Positions 1 to 11,311 of a stretch of DNA of 64,000 bases are shown here, piece by piece (the first letter of the stretch is position 1; each line of letters opens with the position of its first letter). The translations under genes were made by a program, and so were the position numbers. The notes under the pieces are model-generated. The model was not told where the DNA came from. It ran no database searches and was given only the letters and a program-made list of their open reading frames with translations. The stretch is from Casuarina equisetifolia (Eukaryota > Streptophyta > Magnoliopsida > Fagales > Casuarinaceae): assembly GCA_028551475.1 (NCBI GenBank), contig CM052357.1:6619931-6683930 (forward strand), in the 5' to 3' direction.

Positions 1-261
1 AGGTGTCTCGTGGCTGCCCTTCAAATAGATTCCCGTGATTACTCACTGAGTACAGTCGCAATAAATTCATTCTACTTCACAACATTTCTTTCCATCCCAC
101 CCTCGGAAGGCAAAACCATTGGTGGAGTTTCTGATCTCGAAGAGAGCCTTATTCTGTACTTCGTTGCATCCTTCGCCACAAGGGAAGGGAGAAAAAGTGA
201 CGACGGTCACTCAAAGCAAAATGACCCTCGTAGCAAAGCGAGAAGACATTTTCAAAGTTAG
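1..261 (+). other. Open reading stretch at left edge, product unknown
   Basis: The frame starting at base 1 stays open for about 86 codons and ends in a stop at 259-261. The stretch is visibly richer in G and C than the following 2 kb, which is why it stands out. I recognise no domain or family in it. It could be the last exon of a gene that begins to the left of the window, an organelle-derived insertion, or chance. No in-frame ATG begins it, so it is not a complete gene by itself. Confidence 0.2.
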
Positions 262-2373
262 CCACAAGTTCTCTTGCTTTTAAAAAGCTACAATGTAAAC
301 ATGCCTGTCATTTCCACTTTAACACAACAATTGAGAGCGAGTTGTCATGTTTTCCATAGAGTTTTAAATTTGTTGAATCTGAACGGCTAGATTCAAAAAA
401 TGAAGATATGTTATTTCCGAGCTATTTCTAATAGACTAGCCGCTAGCAAATGTTTCTTGGAATTCTAAAGCAAGAACTATCTGTATTGAAGTGCTTTGAT
501 GAAGATGTTTCCTCTAGAAGTAGAAATATATTTTGATTATTGCTTTTAGAAAAACTAATACATTAAGAAGTGTTTCATTTCCACTTTAGTTTGACAAATA
601 AAGACAAGTCTCTACCAAATCTTTAAGGCAAAGGCGTGACTGCTGAGTTCTTCAAAGTTTTCAAATTTAGTGGCCTGGACGAAATTAGAAGTGGAGAGGC
701 ATGCTTTATAAGCTATTACCATCAAACAACTGATTAAGAAGCTCATAGTTAAAAGTTGTTTGTAAATTTCTTTTGTGCTAATATTAGCAAATGATAGGTA
801 ATATTGTTTATTAAGAATATAAGGACTTGTAAAAATGTTTGTTGAAAGCGCTAATTGAAAAAAGTAAGATCAGAAAAAAATATAACATCTATTCTATGAC
901 ACAAAGTGATAATTCTTTTAAAAAGAATGTAAATTTGTACAAGATGTAATGGGATCTCTACCAAACTTGGAAAAAAAGTTGGATAATGAACCAGCAACTT
1001 TAAAGACTAAGTGGAAGAAATAGAGTGCAGAAGCACAATAAAAATAAGAATAAGAAAATGCACAAATAGCAATAACTCAAAACTTAACAACATGGAGAGA
1101 AAACAATTTCGTTCAACTTAAATTAGTATATAAAAGTACAAGAGAAGACTTGCACTTTTTACTTAAACAAGTAATCAAAGATCATACTTTTCAACTTAGA
1201 AAATACAATTCATTGGTTACATCTTATCTAATCCAAAAGGTGACTTAATAGTTAGTAAAACCTATTATTATATAAGTAAAAATTATATTATCTTGTTTTG
1301 TAATATGATATTCATTGGCTTCATCTGAAAAAAATGCTATAATAAAAAAAAACATAGATGAGAAAACCTTGATTATTTTGAATGGATAAATGATTAAGTA
1401 AGAGTTGTCATGTTGAAGCCCTCCTCCAATTTAAGTGTTTCCAAAATACAGTGCTTCTAGCTTACATGAAAGGGACAAGAAAAAACTATACTTTTCAATT
1501 CAACAAGCAATCAAAGAGCATAACTTTTAACTTAGTAGGACTTAGTAAAGAAAATAGAGTTCATCCACACGATACTTAGAAAGGCAACACATAATTATTT
1601 TCCTATTGAAATTAAAGATATCACTATTTGTGCATCTTTAACACACAATTTAATTAAGATGTTTCCATTCATAAGAAAAGCATCTTTTGATTATTATTTT
1701 TAGAACAACTAAAATGTCAAAATGTGTTTCATTTCCATGTATTTGATCACTGTTTATTAAGATTATAAGAATATTTCAAAATGTTGTTAAGATTTGTTGA
1801 AAAACATTCAATTGTGTGGGAAAAAAATTGGGAATAGACAAAAAGGAAAATTTTGTATAAGACATGATTATCTGGTTTGAGAAAAAATTGTTTTATGTGA
1901 ATGTTTTTCATTTACATGAAAGATAAACAAGCAGTTGAACTCACATACATGTTTTTTTATATAATAAACAAAAAGAGCAAAAGAAGAAGTAAATGTTTAG
2001 GCTGGGTTTATAGGCTTCTAGCCTTTTTTTAATGGATTGCAAGTATTGAAATAATTTTTTTTTAAATGCAACAATTAGAACAAACTAACTCTATTTTTCT
2101 TTTTTATTAAAAAAAAATTAAAAAGAACAAAATGAATGCAAGAAGAAGAGATCAAATAAAAAATTGTGTACATCATTTTCCTTCTAATCATCATCTATTT
2201 TAATATCATGTTAAATTTTTATATTTGTAGAAAACATATAAAACAAGGATTGAAGAGGAAGAATATCCTTTTATATTTTAGGGACTTATATGCTATATCA
2301 TTTTATACATATTTTCTCCTATTCATTTCTATTATTCAAATATTTCACTCATGCATGTACGAGATAAAGTTGT
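262..2373. other. AT-rich intergenic DNA
   Basis: Long A- and T-rich sequence with many short homopolymer runs and stops in all frames. I see no gene, RNA gene or complete element. A 70-codon open stretch near 2,166-2,378 is low-complexity (Ile, Phe, Tyr, Leu) and not convincing. Confidence 0.5.
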
Positions 2374-2520
2374 ATTAGCACACATAGAGTGTCAAATCTA
2401 CCCAAAATGCATAGTTGGGAGCCATTTATTCCAAGTAAATTGTTTTAGTGATGGTCTCTTGGAAAGTTTCTCTTGCTATGCTTCAATTCATGGATGAATT
2501 TGCTTTTGAAAAATTATCTT
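2374..2520. repeat. Dispersed repeat, copy 1 (partner at 24,140-24,285)
   Basis: About 145 bp match, by eye at roughly 85% identity, to 24,140-24,285 inside intron 1 of the ArfGAP gene. Both copies share a core reading GTCAAATCTACCCAAAATG and then CCATTTATTCCAAGTAAATTG. The two lie 22 kb apart in the same orientation. Family not recognised; most likely a piece of a transposable element. Confidence 0.6.
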
Positions 2521-2819
2521 AAAATTTAGAACTACTATTTCCAAAATCCAACATGAAAAAAAATTTAGTTCTAGTTTCTCAAAAATAATTAGCATGGAAA
2601 AGGTCTTCTTTCAAATAAAAACTTTTAGTTTCTTAGGCTTAAACCAAAAATCCTTGGTCCGATCCTTTCTCTGCCTTCCCCTTCTCCCCTTCCAAGATTA
2701 ACTTTTAATATGATGGCATATTTTTTAGTCATTTTGACCTACCATTCTTCCTTTTAGCAGTTTCTTATCAAAAGACCGTAACATTGAACAACCGTGGAAA
2801 CACTTCGTAGTCTGCTTCA

Positions 2820-2995
2820 ATCTCCTTATACTTCTCGAACAATGAAGTATTGGTCCAATCCTTTCTTTATTACGGTCATGTCTGCATACAGATTCCCTCT
2901 TACTATCAATAACTATGGAGATTTCAAAATACCTCACACACATGCACTTTGAACACACAACTTATGCCTCTAGCACGTCAAACAACACACTAATA
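2820..2995 (+). pseudogene. Remnant of a DC1-gene 3' end
   Basis: This stretch matches 14,585-14,780, the 3' part of the DC1 copy at 13,507-14,745. Shared landmarks are ATACTTCTCG, then CCAATCCTTTCT, GGTCATGTCTGCA and ACAGATTCCCTCTTACTA, and then the T-rich tail. No DC1 zinc motif survives upstream of it. It shows that a further DC1 unit once stood to the left of the LTR element. Confidence 0.55.
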
Positions 2996-3259
2996 GTTCT
3001 TTAAGAATTTCAATTTTCCTTGCAACCAACTTATTACAAAAATCCTCAAAATCAAATGAAATTATGGTTTCCTCCGAAAACTCGTAGCTCAAAAATTCAA
3101 CAGAAACTACACTTGAAAAAATGACGTATTTGGGTGTCGATAAGACTTTACAATATAGGCTTTTTTAGTATAATCGAGTGTGTACAAGAATAATCACAAC
3201 TTACAAACAGTAGCAAGATTAAGAGTTTCTTTCAAGTGCTTTATCATCAAACTCATCTT

Positions 3260-3346
3260 TTCTTCAATTTTAAACCACAAATCATAAAATTGTTGATCAT
3301 TGTTTCATATTACAACGCGTCTTGCAAGATTTCTGGACATTTCATA
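3260..3346. repeat. Duplicated block A, left flank of the LTR insertion
   Basis: Matches 11,312-11,408 of block B. Both run through TTCAATTTTAAACCACAAAT and CGTCTTGCAAGATTTCT to a TTTCATA end. In block A the match stops where the LTR element begins and resumes at 6,461 on its other side. Confidence 0.8.
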
Positions 3347-3844
3347 TGTTACGTGAGTAATCTGGGGGGGGCAGCACCGGTCTACGAAGGGGCTGGATGT
3401 CGTGGAGCCAAGGCTCGTGCTTTTGTTTTCGACCAATGATGGAAAGAGAAAGTGTTGGGAAAAGGGAGTGATTTGCTTGGAACACGTTTTCCTTTGAGGG
3501 GAAAACAACCTCTTTACAATTTCAGGGTTACAAAAGATATCCCCAAGGGATCACAAAAGCCCGGTATTTATCACCACGTAGTTGCTCCTAGCTACTATGC
3601 ACCTACCTACTAGTGTCCATACCGAATCTTACCAAAATATACGAGAGCTACACTCCCGCCCTTACTTCTAAGGTTGCTTCACGTCTTCTTCTTCATTAAG
3701 ATATTAGCCCTTACTCCTTAAATGCCGACAGAGACTTCTGCATCAGAGTACAAGCACGCTTATCCAAAAAGCACTTAATTCTTTTGCAGAGGTGACTATC
3801 ATGCTGGACGCTATCTCAGCGTCCCACCTCAATAGGCCCTGACA
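3347..3844 (-). repeat. 3' LTR of the Gypsy element
   Basis: 498 bp, the downstream LTR in the element's own orientation. Same length as its partner and about 98.6% identical. The ends are TGTTACG on the left and CCTGACA on the right as read on the + strand. Confidence 0.93.
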
Positions 3845-5962
3845 TACCTCCCCCCGTGACATGATCCTTGTCCTCAAGGTCAATTTGGGGAAAATCTTCC
3901 TTTAGCTCCTGCTCATCCGCCCACGTTGCATCTTCAGGATCTAACCCGTTCCACTGTACCAACACTTGGGAACGCCCTTTATGCACTCTTTTCTCCAGAA
4001 TGGCTTCTGGAGGGACCATCCACTCATCTCCCTTTTCGGCAAGCTGGGGAAGGTTCTCGACAAGCCGGGCCTGTAGTGATAAGAATTTCTTTAGTTGCGA
4101 AACATGCACCACTGAGTGAATTCGACTCCCCTTCGGCAAGTCAAGTTTATAAGCCACTGCTCCAATTTTACCCGTGATCTCATAAGGCCCAAAGAAACGA
4201 GCAGATAATTTAAGGCTCCTATGAATTTTCAAGGATGTCTGTCGATACGGTTGAAGTCGTAGGAAGACCCAATCCCCAACTTGATATTCCACTTCAGTCC
4301 GTTTTTTGTCGTATTGAGCCTTCATCCTTTCTTGAGCTTGCTGGAGTTGGAGTTTTAACTCCTTAAGCACTGTATCGCGAGTCTGCAGCTCAGCATCTAC
4401 TGCTTCAACTTGGGCAGTCCTGGGAACATAAGACAAGATAGTTGGTGGGGACTTGCCATAGACCACTTCGAAAGGGATTTTACGAGTTGAGGAATGGACT
4501 CGAGTATTATAGCAATACTCTGCCCAAGGAACCCATTTTCCCCAATCCTTCAGCTTGACACTTGAAAAACAACGCAGATACATTTCCAGGGATTTGTTGA
4601 CCACCCTGAAAGCCATATATAGTTTAGAAAAATCCCATTGAATGAGACCTAACTCACCCAACCAAATGGTTCCCAGAACTGCTTCAGAGCCCTTCAACGG
4701 AAGTAGAAAGAAGTCAACCTTCTGGGGAATGCCTTGGAGGGTCAGGCGTACTCCTGTGCAACATCCGTCACTCACCACCGAGTCTCCATTGGCCACCATG
4801 ACATTGTACTTTCCTTTTTTTTCTGGCTCCATTCCAATTTTTCTAGCAATATCTTGGCTTAAGAAATTGTGAGAGCTACCAAAATCAATCAAAACGGTTA
4901 CCTCTGTGTTGAAGTCGACTAACTTGCCAGACACCATCATTGTTCTGTGATTTTTTCCCCCGTATATTGCATGCAAAGAGATTTCTGGTGGCGTGTCAAG
5001 TTCTTTCGCACCCTCTTCAGTCTCCTCCCTGCCCGCCTCTGTTTCTTCATCAGCCATTAAGGGACCCATGAGTAAGAAGGCAAGTTTACACTTATGGCCA
5101 GGTAGATACTGCTCATCGCAGTTGAAACACAAGCCCTTGGCCCTTCGCTCGGCCATCTCACTTGCTGAGAGTTTCTTTATTGGCATTGACCGTTTGTTGT
5201 CGGCACCTGGTTTGGGCCACTGCTTCTTCTGTCCGCTATCGCTGGAACTCCTTTCTTGCACCTTAGACTCGTATAAACGAGCCAACCCCACTGCTGCTAC
5301 CAAGTCAGTAGGTTCTCTAGCCTGTACATCAATTCGAATGGAGTCCTTCAGGCCTGTGATGAAGCATCCGACCACTTGTTCTTAAGTGAGTGATCCCGCT
5401 TTTATAAAGAGTTTAGCAAACTCAGCCTGGAATTGTTCTACAGAGCCAGTTTGACGCAACTTGGTTAGATCACCAAAAAAATGACGGTACCTGGAGGGGC
5501 CATATCTCTGAAACATTGCTTCTGTGAGTTGCGTCCAAGACAGTTCGCCTGTTGGACTTTGCTCCTTAAGGACTTTGTACCATATGTGGGCATCGCCGTC
5601 TAAGTTCCATGAGGCCAGCATGACCTTCTCATTTTCTGGAGTTTGATGATAAGAGAAGTATTGTGAGGCTTTATCGACCTAACTCGTGGGATCTTCCCCA
5701 CCTGCATAGTGCGAAAAGTCCATTTTGAGAGTTTGTCGACGATTGTGGGTCACCGGGCCTTGTCCTCCAGGGATTGAACCTTCACCATGCTCGAACTTTG
5801 GCTTGACTTTTAGTTCATCCATGCGGACATTCATTTCCGCAAACTGGCGTTGGATTGCTCCCATCATCTCCGTCAGTTGTTTGCCCATTTCTGCTTTCAT
5901 ATCAGATACCACTTTGGAAAAGTGAGGTTCAGCCATGACCGGTGTAGGCGACGGAACCAATC

Positions 5963-6460
5963 TGTTACGTGAGTAATCTGGGGGGGGCAGCATCGGTCTA
6001 TGAAGGGGCTGGATGTCGTGGAGCCAAGGCTCGTGCTTTTGTTTTCGACCAATGATGGAAAGAGAAAGTGTTGGGAGAAGGGAGTGATTTGCTTGGAACA
6101 TGTTTTCCTTTGAGGGGAAAACAACCTCTTTACAATTTCAGGGTTACAAAAGATATCCCCAAGGGATCACAAAAGCCCGGTATTTATCACCACGTAGTTG
6201 CTCCTAGCTATTATGCACCTACCTACTAGTGTCCATACCAAATCTTACCAAAATATACGAGAGCTACACTCCCGCCCTTACTTCTAAGGTTGCTTCACGT
6301 CTTCTTCTTCATTAAGATATTAGCCCTTACTCCTTAAATGCCGACAGAGACTTCTGCATCAGAGTACAAGCACGCTTATCCAAAAAGCACTCAATTCTTT
6401 TGCAGAGGTGACTATCATGCTGGACGCTATCTCAGCGTCCCACCTCAATAGGCCCTGACA
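5963..6460 (-). repeat. 5' LTR of the Gypsy element
   Basis: 498 bp, the promoter-side LTR in the element's own orientation. A primer-binding site would be expected just inside it, at about 5,945-5,962. The sequence there (TTGGTTCCGTCGCC on the minus strand) is tRNA-like, but I could not assign it to a particular tRNA. Confidence 0.93.
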
Positions 6461-8050
6461 TCATACGCTTTATATATCTTCATCTCTTTATGCCTCACGT
6501 GCCCCTTGCCCTTACGGGCCTTGTATGCCTTTCTCCGATTAGGCTTCTCGGCTGTGGCTCTTGCCTCTCTAGGCCTTGCATGCCTCTGTGAACCTCTGTT
6601 CTTCTCTGGGTTCTTATGTCACACACTTGGGCCAATGCAATCTCCAGGCCTCTACCCCACTCTGCGCCATTCAACTAGAGATTAACAGAGCACATTGCAT
6701 ATGTTTTTAGTACAAAATGTTGTCCTTATCATTACAAAATTAATTCATCAACTTGAAAAGATTAATTTTTTATGTAGATTGATATCTAGTTTTAGCAAAT
6801 GCTTGTACTTCAATTAATCCAACAGTTGCTCAACCTTGGATCCTAAGAATACATACAAATCCTTCAACATCAATGATATTTATCATCTAGTTTTTGTAAT
6901 TTATCCTCAAGATTTATTGAATTAAAAATAAGATTTATTTACAACTTGCAATCTCTAAGCTTGATGGGTTTTATGATACTCATTTAAAAAACTAGTCTCC
7001 AACTTCATTATATGTCAAATTAATTAAAATAAAGGTGAAATCTTGTTATGTGCTTAATAAATCAATTTGTTTGTTTAATCCTTAGTTCCAATAACTGCCA
7101 TTAAGCAATTACATTCAGCTATAATTTTATTAAAATTGAATTTTTGCAACAAAATATAAGATAAATTTTTACAAGAAATCGTTGAAAATTTTATTACAAA
7201 CTTACTAGTATATAATTTATCCTCTAAAATCATTGAATTCCATTAAAAAGAATTACCTTCATATATTGCCACTTGTTTTTAGATAATATTAAGAAATAAA
7301 AGATATCATTTTTCCATAGAATGTTTAGGTTCTATTTTTATACCTAAAAAACATTTCCGTACATATGTCCTAAGTTTGTGAAAAATGATGTGAAAGCAAA
7401 GGATAAGATAGATTGAGATAATAAGGAAACTTGCATAGGAAAAGAAAATAGAGAAGAAGGGAAACAAAAGAATATAGGAATATAAAAAAAAAATATGTAA
7501 GCAAGAGAATATAGAAATATGCAACAAAAGAAAAGAAAAAGACTAAGGAAAAAAGAAAGAAAAGAAAGAAAAACGATACATGAAAAAGAAAGGGTAATTA
7601 ATGTCTGTGTCGGACTGGGTCCCACTTAAACATGTGAGGGTACGGATGGTCTGTTCCTCCTGCATAAATTAGGTGATGAGCAAACGCTCACTTAAAAACA
7701 TATTTTTGAATTCCCCCATGTCTCAAAAACATGTTTCTATATGGCATGAACATTGAAATATTTTGGAAACTCGGTTTTATTTGCAAACGTATTTAAACAA
7801 TTTTTATTTCCAAAATTCAAGTAACCTACGTTTGCAAGATAAGTATAAAGACAAAGTGAAAGAAGAAAAAAGTAAGAGAATAAAGGAATATGTCTAAAAC
7901 AAGAAAAAGAAGAAAGAAAGAAAGAAAGAAAGAATAATGGAAAGAATAATATATTATTTTCACAAGAAGAAAGGAATAAATGAAAATGTACAAAAAAAAA
8001 GGAAAGAATTATAAATAAAAAAAAGATATGAAGTAAGAAAAAAGAAATGA
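6461..8050. repeat. Duplicated block A, right part
   Basis: Matches block B (about 11,405-12,830) almost throughout, about 4.9 kb apart and at roughly nine in ten identical bases by eye. Landmarks in both are TGGGCCAATGCAATCTC, TAAGAATACATACAAAT, ACATATGTCCTAA, a small DC1 fragment, and GTTTGCAAGATAAGTATAAA. The last part is a long purine-rich tract on the + strand. No intact gene lies within it. Confidence 0.8.
7609..7692 (+). pseudogene. DC1 zinc-motif fragment
   Basis: About 85 bp matching the first zinc motif of the DC1 copy at 13,507-14,745. The shared start is CGGACTGGGTCCCACTTA, followed by a degraded match through the second Cys/His pair. Reading frame is lost. The same piece occurs at 12,506-12,590 because both lie in the duplicated block. 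Confidence 0.65.
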
Positions 8051-8452
8051 ATCATCTAATTCTTTATAAACCATCTTCGGTCTAAGTTTAAAAGCATTTC
8101 AAATTATTGTTTCATTTGACGAAGTAGAAGTTTTCACAACAAACTTGCATTTTGATCTTCTAAAAGGGCCAACAGGTTTGTGTGATTATATCCTCTAATT
8201 CATCCACTAGTTAGTTATTTGTTTTCTTTCTTCTATTTCTTTCATTAGTTATGTCTTTCTTCATTGTTACTATGTTTTTAATGTTATATAAACCATATAT
8301 TTCAAAGATTTTGCTAATAAAAGCTTAACAATGGATAACATTTACAACAACTATTATTAATAGATTTAATCCTATGTGACATTGTTTTCATCTCATTTCT
8401 TGTTTTTCCCCCCTTTAATTTTGCAATCTTTAGGTTCTTCTTTTAAAAGAAT
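8051..8452. other. Intergenic, 5' flank of a DC1 copy
   Basis: AT-rich DNA with no gene. Near 8,425-8,452 the sequence (TTTAGGTTCTTC and then AAAAGAAT) resembles the leader just before the first ATG of the right-arm DC1 copies, so this is probably the old leader and promoter side of the pseudogene that follows. Confidence 0.4.
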
Positions 8453-9536
8453 ATGACTGAAAAGGAAATGGAGCTATTGAATCAATTTAAGATGCCTGAT
8501 GATGAGGTACAAAACCTTTTACTTGGATAAATAAAATGATGTTTTGTGAGATTATTTATTTATGAGCCTTCTAATGAATACCTAGGAGATAGTTCCTTTA
8601 GTAATAATCCTAATGGTCATTGTGATTGATTTTATAATTGTAGTTTTTTTGTTACTTATAAAGACAATTTTTTTTTGATATGAAGTCATAGAAATGCCTA
8701 CAACTTAACTTTGAACGTAAAACTACAAACCATCTTAATTTTTTAATCCTTAAGAAGGGTGAAGCTTTGATGTAAAAATTCTGGGCTTCATCCCAAAAAA
8801 AAAAAAAAAAAAGCAGTTTGCGTTCATCAATAATGAGCATAGTCTTGGGGGGTGATAAAACAACGAGCCTTCAGGAAATAAAAAATCACTTTAGTCATCC
8901 AGAGCACACCTTAGTCCTTAATGAGGAACAACCTGAGCATGACCAATGTTGTATAGGGTGTATGGATCGTATAGTCTCACCCCCATTTTATGGCTGTATA
9001 ACCTGGCAGTTCTTCCTTCATGTGAGATGTGCTAAGTTGCCTCCAAATATTAAATTATTTTATAGCCCCACATGGACATTGACCCTCTTGCCAAAGGCGC
9101 CTTCTGCAAGCTCTCTTTGTTCTTATTGTAATCGAACTTGCAATGGCTTTGTCTATTTTTGTGAAGAGTTGTCAAAGATAATGGATGTTCAGTGCAGTTT
9201 ACTTCAAAGACACCTTAAACATGAAGCTCATCAACACCGCCTGATCTTTGCATATTCTAGGAAGAGAATTTGTGATGCTTGCCGCAAGAAACGGTTTTAT
9301 TACTTTAGCTGTGCTTCTTGCTATTTTGATTTGTGTTGGAGATGTGTTACTTACCCACTCCGAGTAAGTCATAGAGACCATGAACATCTTTTACATTTGA
9401 CTTACAAGGTTGAAGATCACTATGGAGAATATTATTGTCTTATTTATGAAGAAAAAAGAAATCCTTCTCATTGATTTTATTATTGTCAAAAATGTAACTT
9501 TGCTGCACATCTTGATTGTGCTTATTCAAGGATATA
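8453..9536 (+). pseudogene. DC1 zinc-finger protein, C-terminal half, pseudogene
   Basis: DC1 (C1_2) proteins carry repeated Cys/His zinc motifs and are a large plant family tied loosely to stress and hormone responses. The clear coding part is 8,818-9,474. It has a motif with HPEHTLVL followed by CCIGCMDRIVSPPFYGC, then CSYCN, a KHEAHQHRL linker, CDACRKKRFYYFSCASCYFDLCWRC split over two motifs, and a final EDHYGEYYCLIYEEK. A TGA at 9,472-9,474 stands where the family normally has the Trp of a WFYYC motif. The frame then continues through FYYCQKCNFAAHLDCA to a TAA near 9,535. A possible first exon of 18 codons begins at 8,453 and ends at a GT, but its phase does not join the later frame cleanly. 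The N-terminal motifs are missing. Confidence 0.75.
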
Positions 9537-10140
9537 AATTAAACTTTGAGAAGTTTTGTTGAATTAGTTGCATGTTATGTATGTGAGAGATATGAAAGGA
9601 GAAATCTATTGTATCTAATGTATTTTACTTTTTAAAAATGAATAATTTATTTCGACATAAATTGATTTGTATTACAACTCTTCCTCCCATTAAAGTATTT
9701 TAAAGTTATGAGTTGTAACTATCCTCATCTTTAAGAGAAAAAAAATAATATATTGTTCTCAAAGTTAACTAGGAATCACTTGTGCGTGCAAATCCAGTAA
9801 GGAATTGATCGGTTAATTTTAAAGCCACTTGGGAGTTGGAACCATTGATGTTGTCTCTTTCTAAAGAATAGAGGATGATGTGTGGGGCAATTACTAAATT
9901 ATTTGCTTTGAAAAGGGATTGGTGAGTAATACAAGAATAATTGGAAGGGAATTAGTTGGAGTGCTCACTTAAATTGTGCGTTATGTGGACAATATGGAAA
10001 GCATGAAACAAACATAATACTTTTCAATTGATTACCCAAAAAAGCATTTTATGTACAACTTAATTTAGTACTCTTTTCTACCTATAGACTTCAAGCTTCA
10101 ATTGTAAGTCCAAGAATTAAGTAGCTGTATAAAGGATGGT
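9537..10140. other. Intergenic, 3' flank of DC1 copy
   Basis: AT-rich sequence with no coding potential that I can support. It probably includes the old 3' untranslated region of the preceding pseudogene. Confidence 0.4.
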
Positions 10141-10203
10141 GTAATAAAGTTTATATCTTTAATTTCTTAATGTAATCAAGTTTATATCTTTCATTTCTTA
10201 ATG
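10141..10203. repeat. Tandem repeat, 31-bp unit, two copies
   Basis: Two near-identical head-to-tail copies of a unit containing AAGTTTATATCTTT and then ATTTCTTAATGTAAT. A third partial copy begins after 10,203 and then diverges. Confidence 0.75.
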
Positions 10204-10280
10204 TAATCAAGTTTACAGCTACTCAGATCCCTCACATGTTAATTCTTAAATATCGAATGTCCCTCATTCACGTCTTATTT

Positions 10281-10408
10281 CTAATAAATTATGACGGACA
10301 ATCATATTAGTTGTATATAAGTTGTGGACAAGTTGTTCATTAATTAAACTATGACGGAGGGTCATATTAATTGTATATAATTGTGGACAAATTGTTTATT
10401 AATCAAAC
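10281..10408. repeat. Tandem repeat, 60-bp unit, two copies
   Basis: The unit begins at ATGACGGA (10,291 and 10,351) and includes TCATATTA, TTGTATATAA, TTGTGGACAA and TTAATTAA-like ends. The copies differ by a few substitutions and a 1-bp indel. Confidence 0.75.
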
Positions 10409-10559
10409 CAATTCCTATTAATAGTTACACATATTATAGTTATTATTGAAAAATTAAAAGAAAATCACATATGGGTCGAAATTAACTTTTGCCCTAGACC
10501 AAGAAGCAACAAATTATATGATACTAGCGTTTTTATTTCATATTTATTGAATATCTTGT

Positions 10560-10770
10560 TACAAGCTATCGTCGACGTACTGGTTTACTGCTTGAATCTC
10601 TTTATTATTTTTTTCGTTTTCAATTCTACAACCCATATTAAAGAGCAAGAGGACGACGTCGTCTGAACCCCGAAACCATCTCTTCTCTTTCTCTTTCTCT
10701 TTTGCTCTCTGTGAGATATAAGTAGGTGAGATCCTCATTCGTTGGTCTAATTCTTTCTGGGGGTTTGCAT
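10560..10770 (+). promoter_or_regulatory. Promoter and leader-like stretch with no gene attached
   Basis: A 12-bp perfect palindrome GACGACGTCGTC with an ACGT core is followed by a pyrimidine patch (TCTCTTTCTCTTTCTC) and then TAAGTAGGTGAGATCC, which looks like an exon end and a splice donor. This is the usual appearance of a plant core promoter with a short leader exon, yet no coding exon follows within 2.5 kb. It may be a relic of a lost gene or the start of a non-coding transcript. Confidence 0.35.
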
Positions 10771-11310
10771 TTGTTTATGAATTGTTTGGTTAAGCTCGGA
10801 AATTTACTTTTGAATCTCCTTTTTTAATTTTATTTTAATTATACTCATGCCCCTAGGACCAAGAGAACCAAAGAAATACTTGCTCACCACTGAGATAAGC
10901 GTGAAAAAAGAAATATTTAATAAAGTGATTCAAAATATGCTTTCCTTCATTTCAAGATTGGAAATTTGGATACATTTATTGTCAACTAATCTGTATTAGA
11001 GTTCGTCTATAGGTGGAGCCTACAGTTTCTGCTTATAATAAAATAATAAATTCTTCATAGCTTGGATCTTCTGAAATGTGTTTATAATAAAAGAAAGCCT
11101 AAGTGAAATGTTAGTCCTTGGCGTACCTATGGCAAAGCGTGCTGTCTCTTCGTAGTTTTGTTATGTGGTATGATAATTTTTATTTCTATAATATCCTAAG
11201 ATTTTAATCACTATCATATCTATTTTAAGGATACAAGTCATGTAACAAACTAAGAAAACATAAAAATAAATAAATAAATAAATTATGTACTCACTATCAT
11301 ATCTATCTTC
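10771..11310. other. Intergenic DNA
   Basis: AT-rich, no gene seen. A short (AAAT)n run lies near 11,262-11,282. Confidence 0.45.
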
Positions 11311-11311
11311 A

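Larger units (their letters stand above)
3347..6460 (-). mobile_element. Ty3/Gypsy LTR retrotransposon, chromovirus-like, broken
   Basis: The element is bounded by two 498-bp LTRs (TG...CA ends) and flanked by a perfect 5-bp target duplication TCATA (3,342-3,346 and 6,461-6,465). It lies on the minus strand, with a G-rich polypurine tract just inside the 3' LTR. Recognisable parts, in coding order, are a gag region with a CCHC-type zinc knuckle (CX2CX4HX4C), an aspartic protease region, an integrase C-terminal part, and a chromodomain-like end (VLVQWNGLDPEDATW). At 3.1 kb it is short for the family and the set of parts is incomplete: reverse transcriptase and RNase H were not recognised. It looks broken, with a few breaks, and non-autonomous. 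The LTRs differ at 7 of 498 positions by my count, all transitions, so it is young: about half a million years at 1.3e-8 changes per site per year, and older if the host mutates more slowly. Confidence 0.92.

Noticed and set aside
8793-8816. Run of 18 A before the DC1 coding part at 8,818, as a retroposition tail
   Set aside because: The run is upstream of the coding part, not at its 3' end, and no target duplication is visible; better read as a simple A run.
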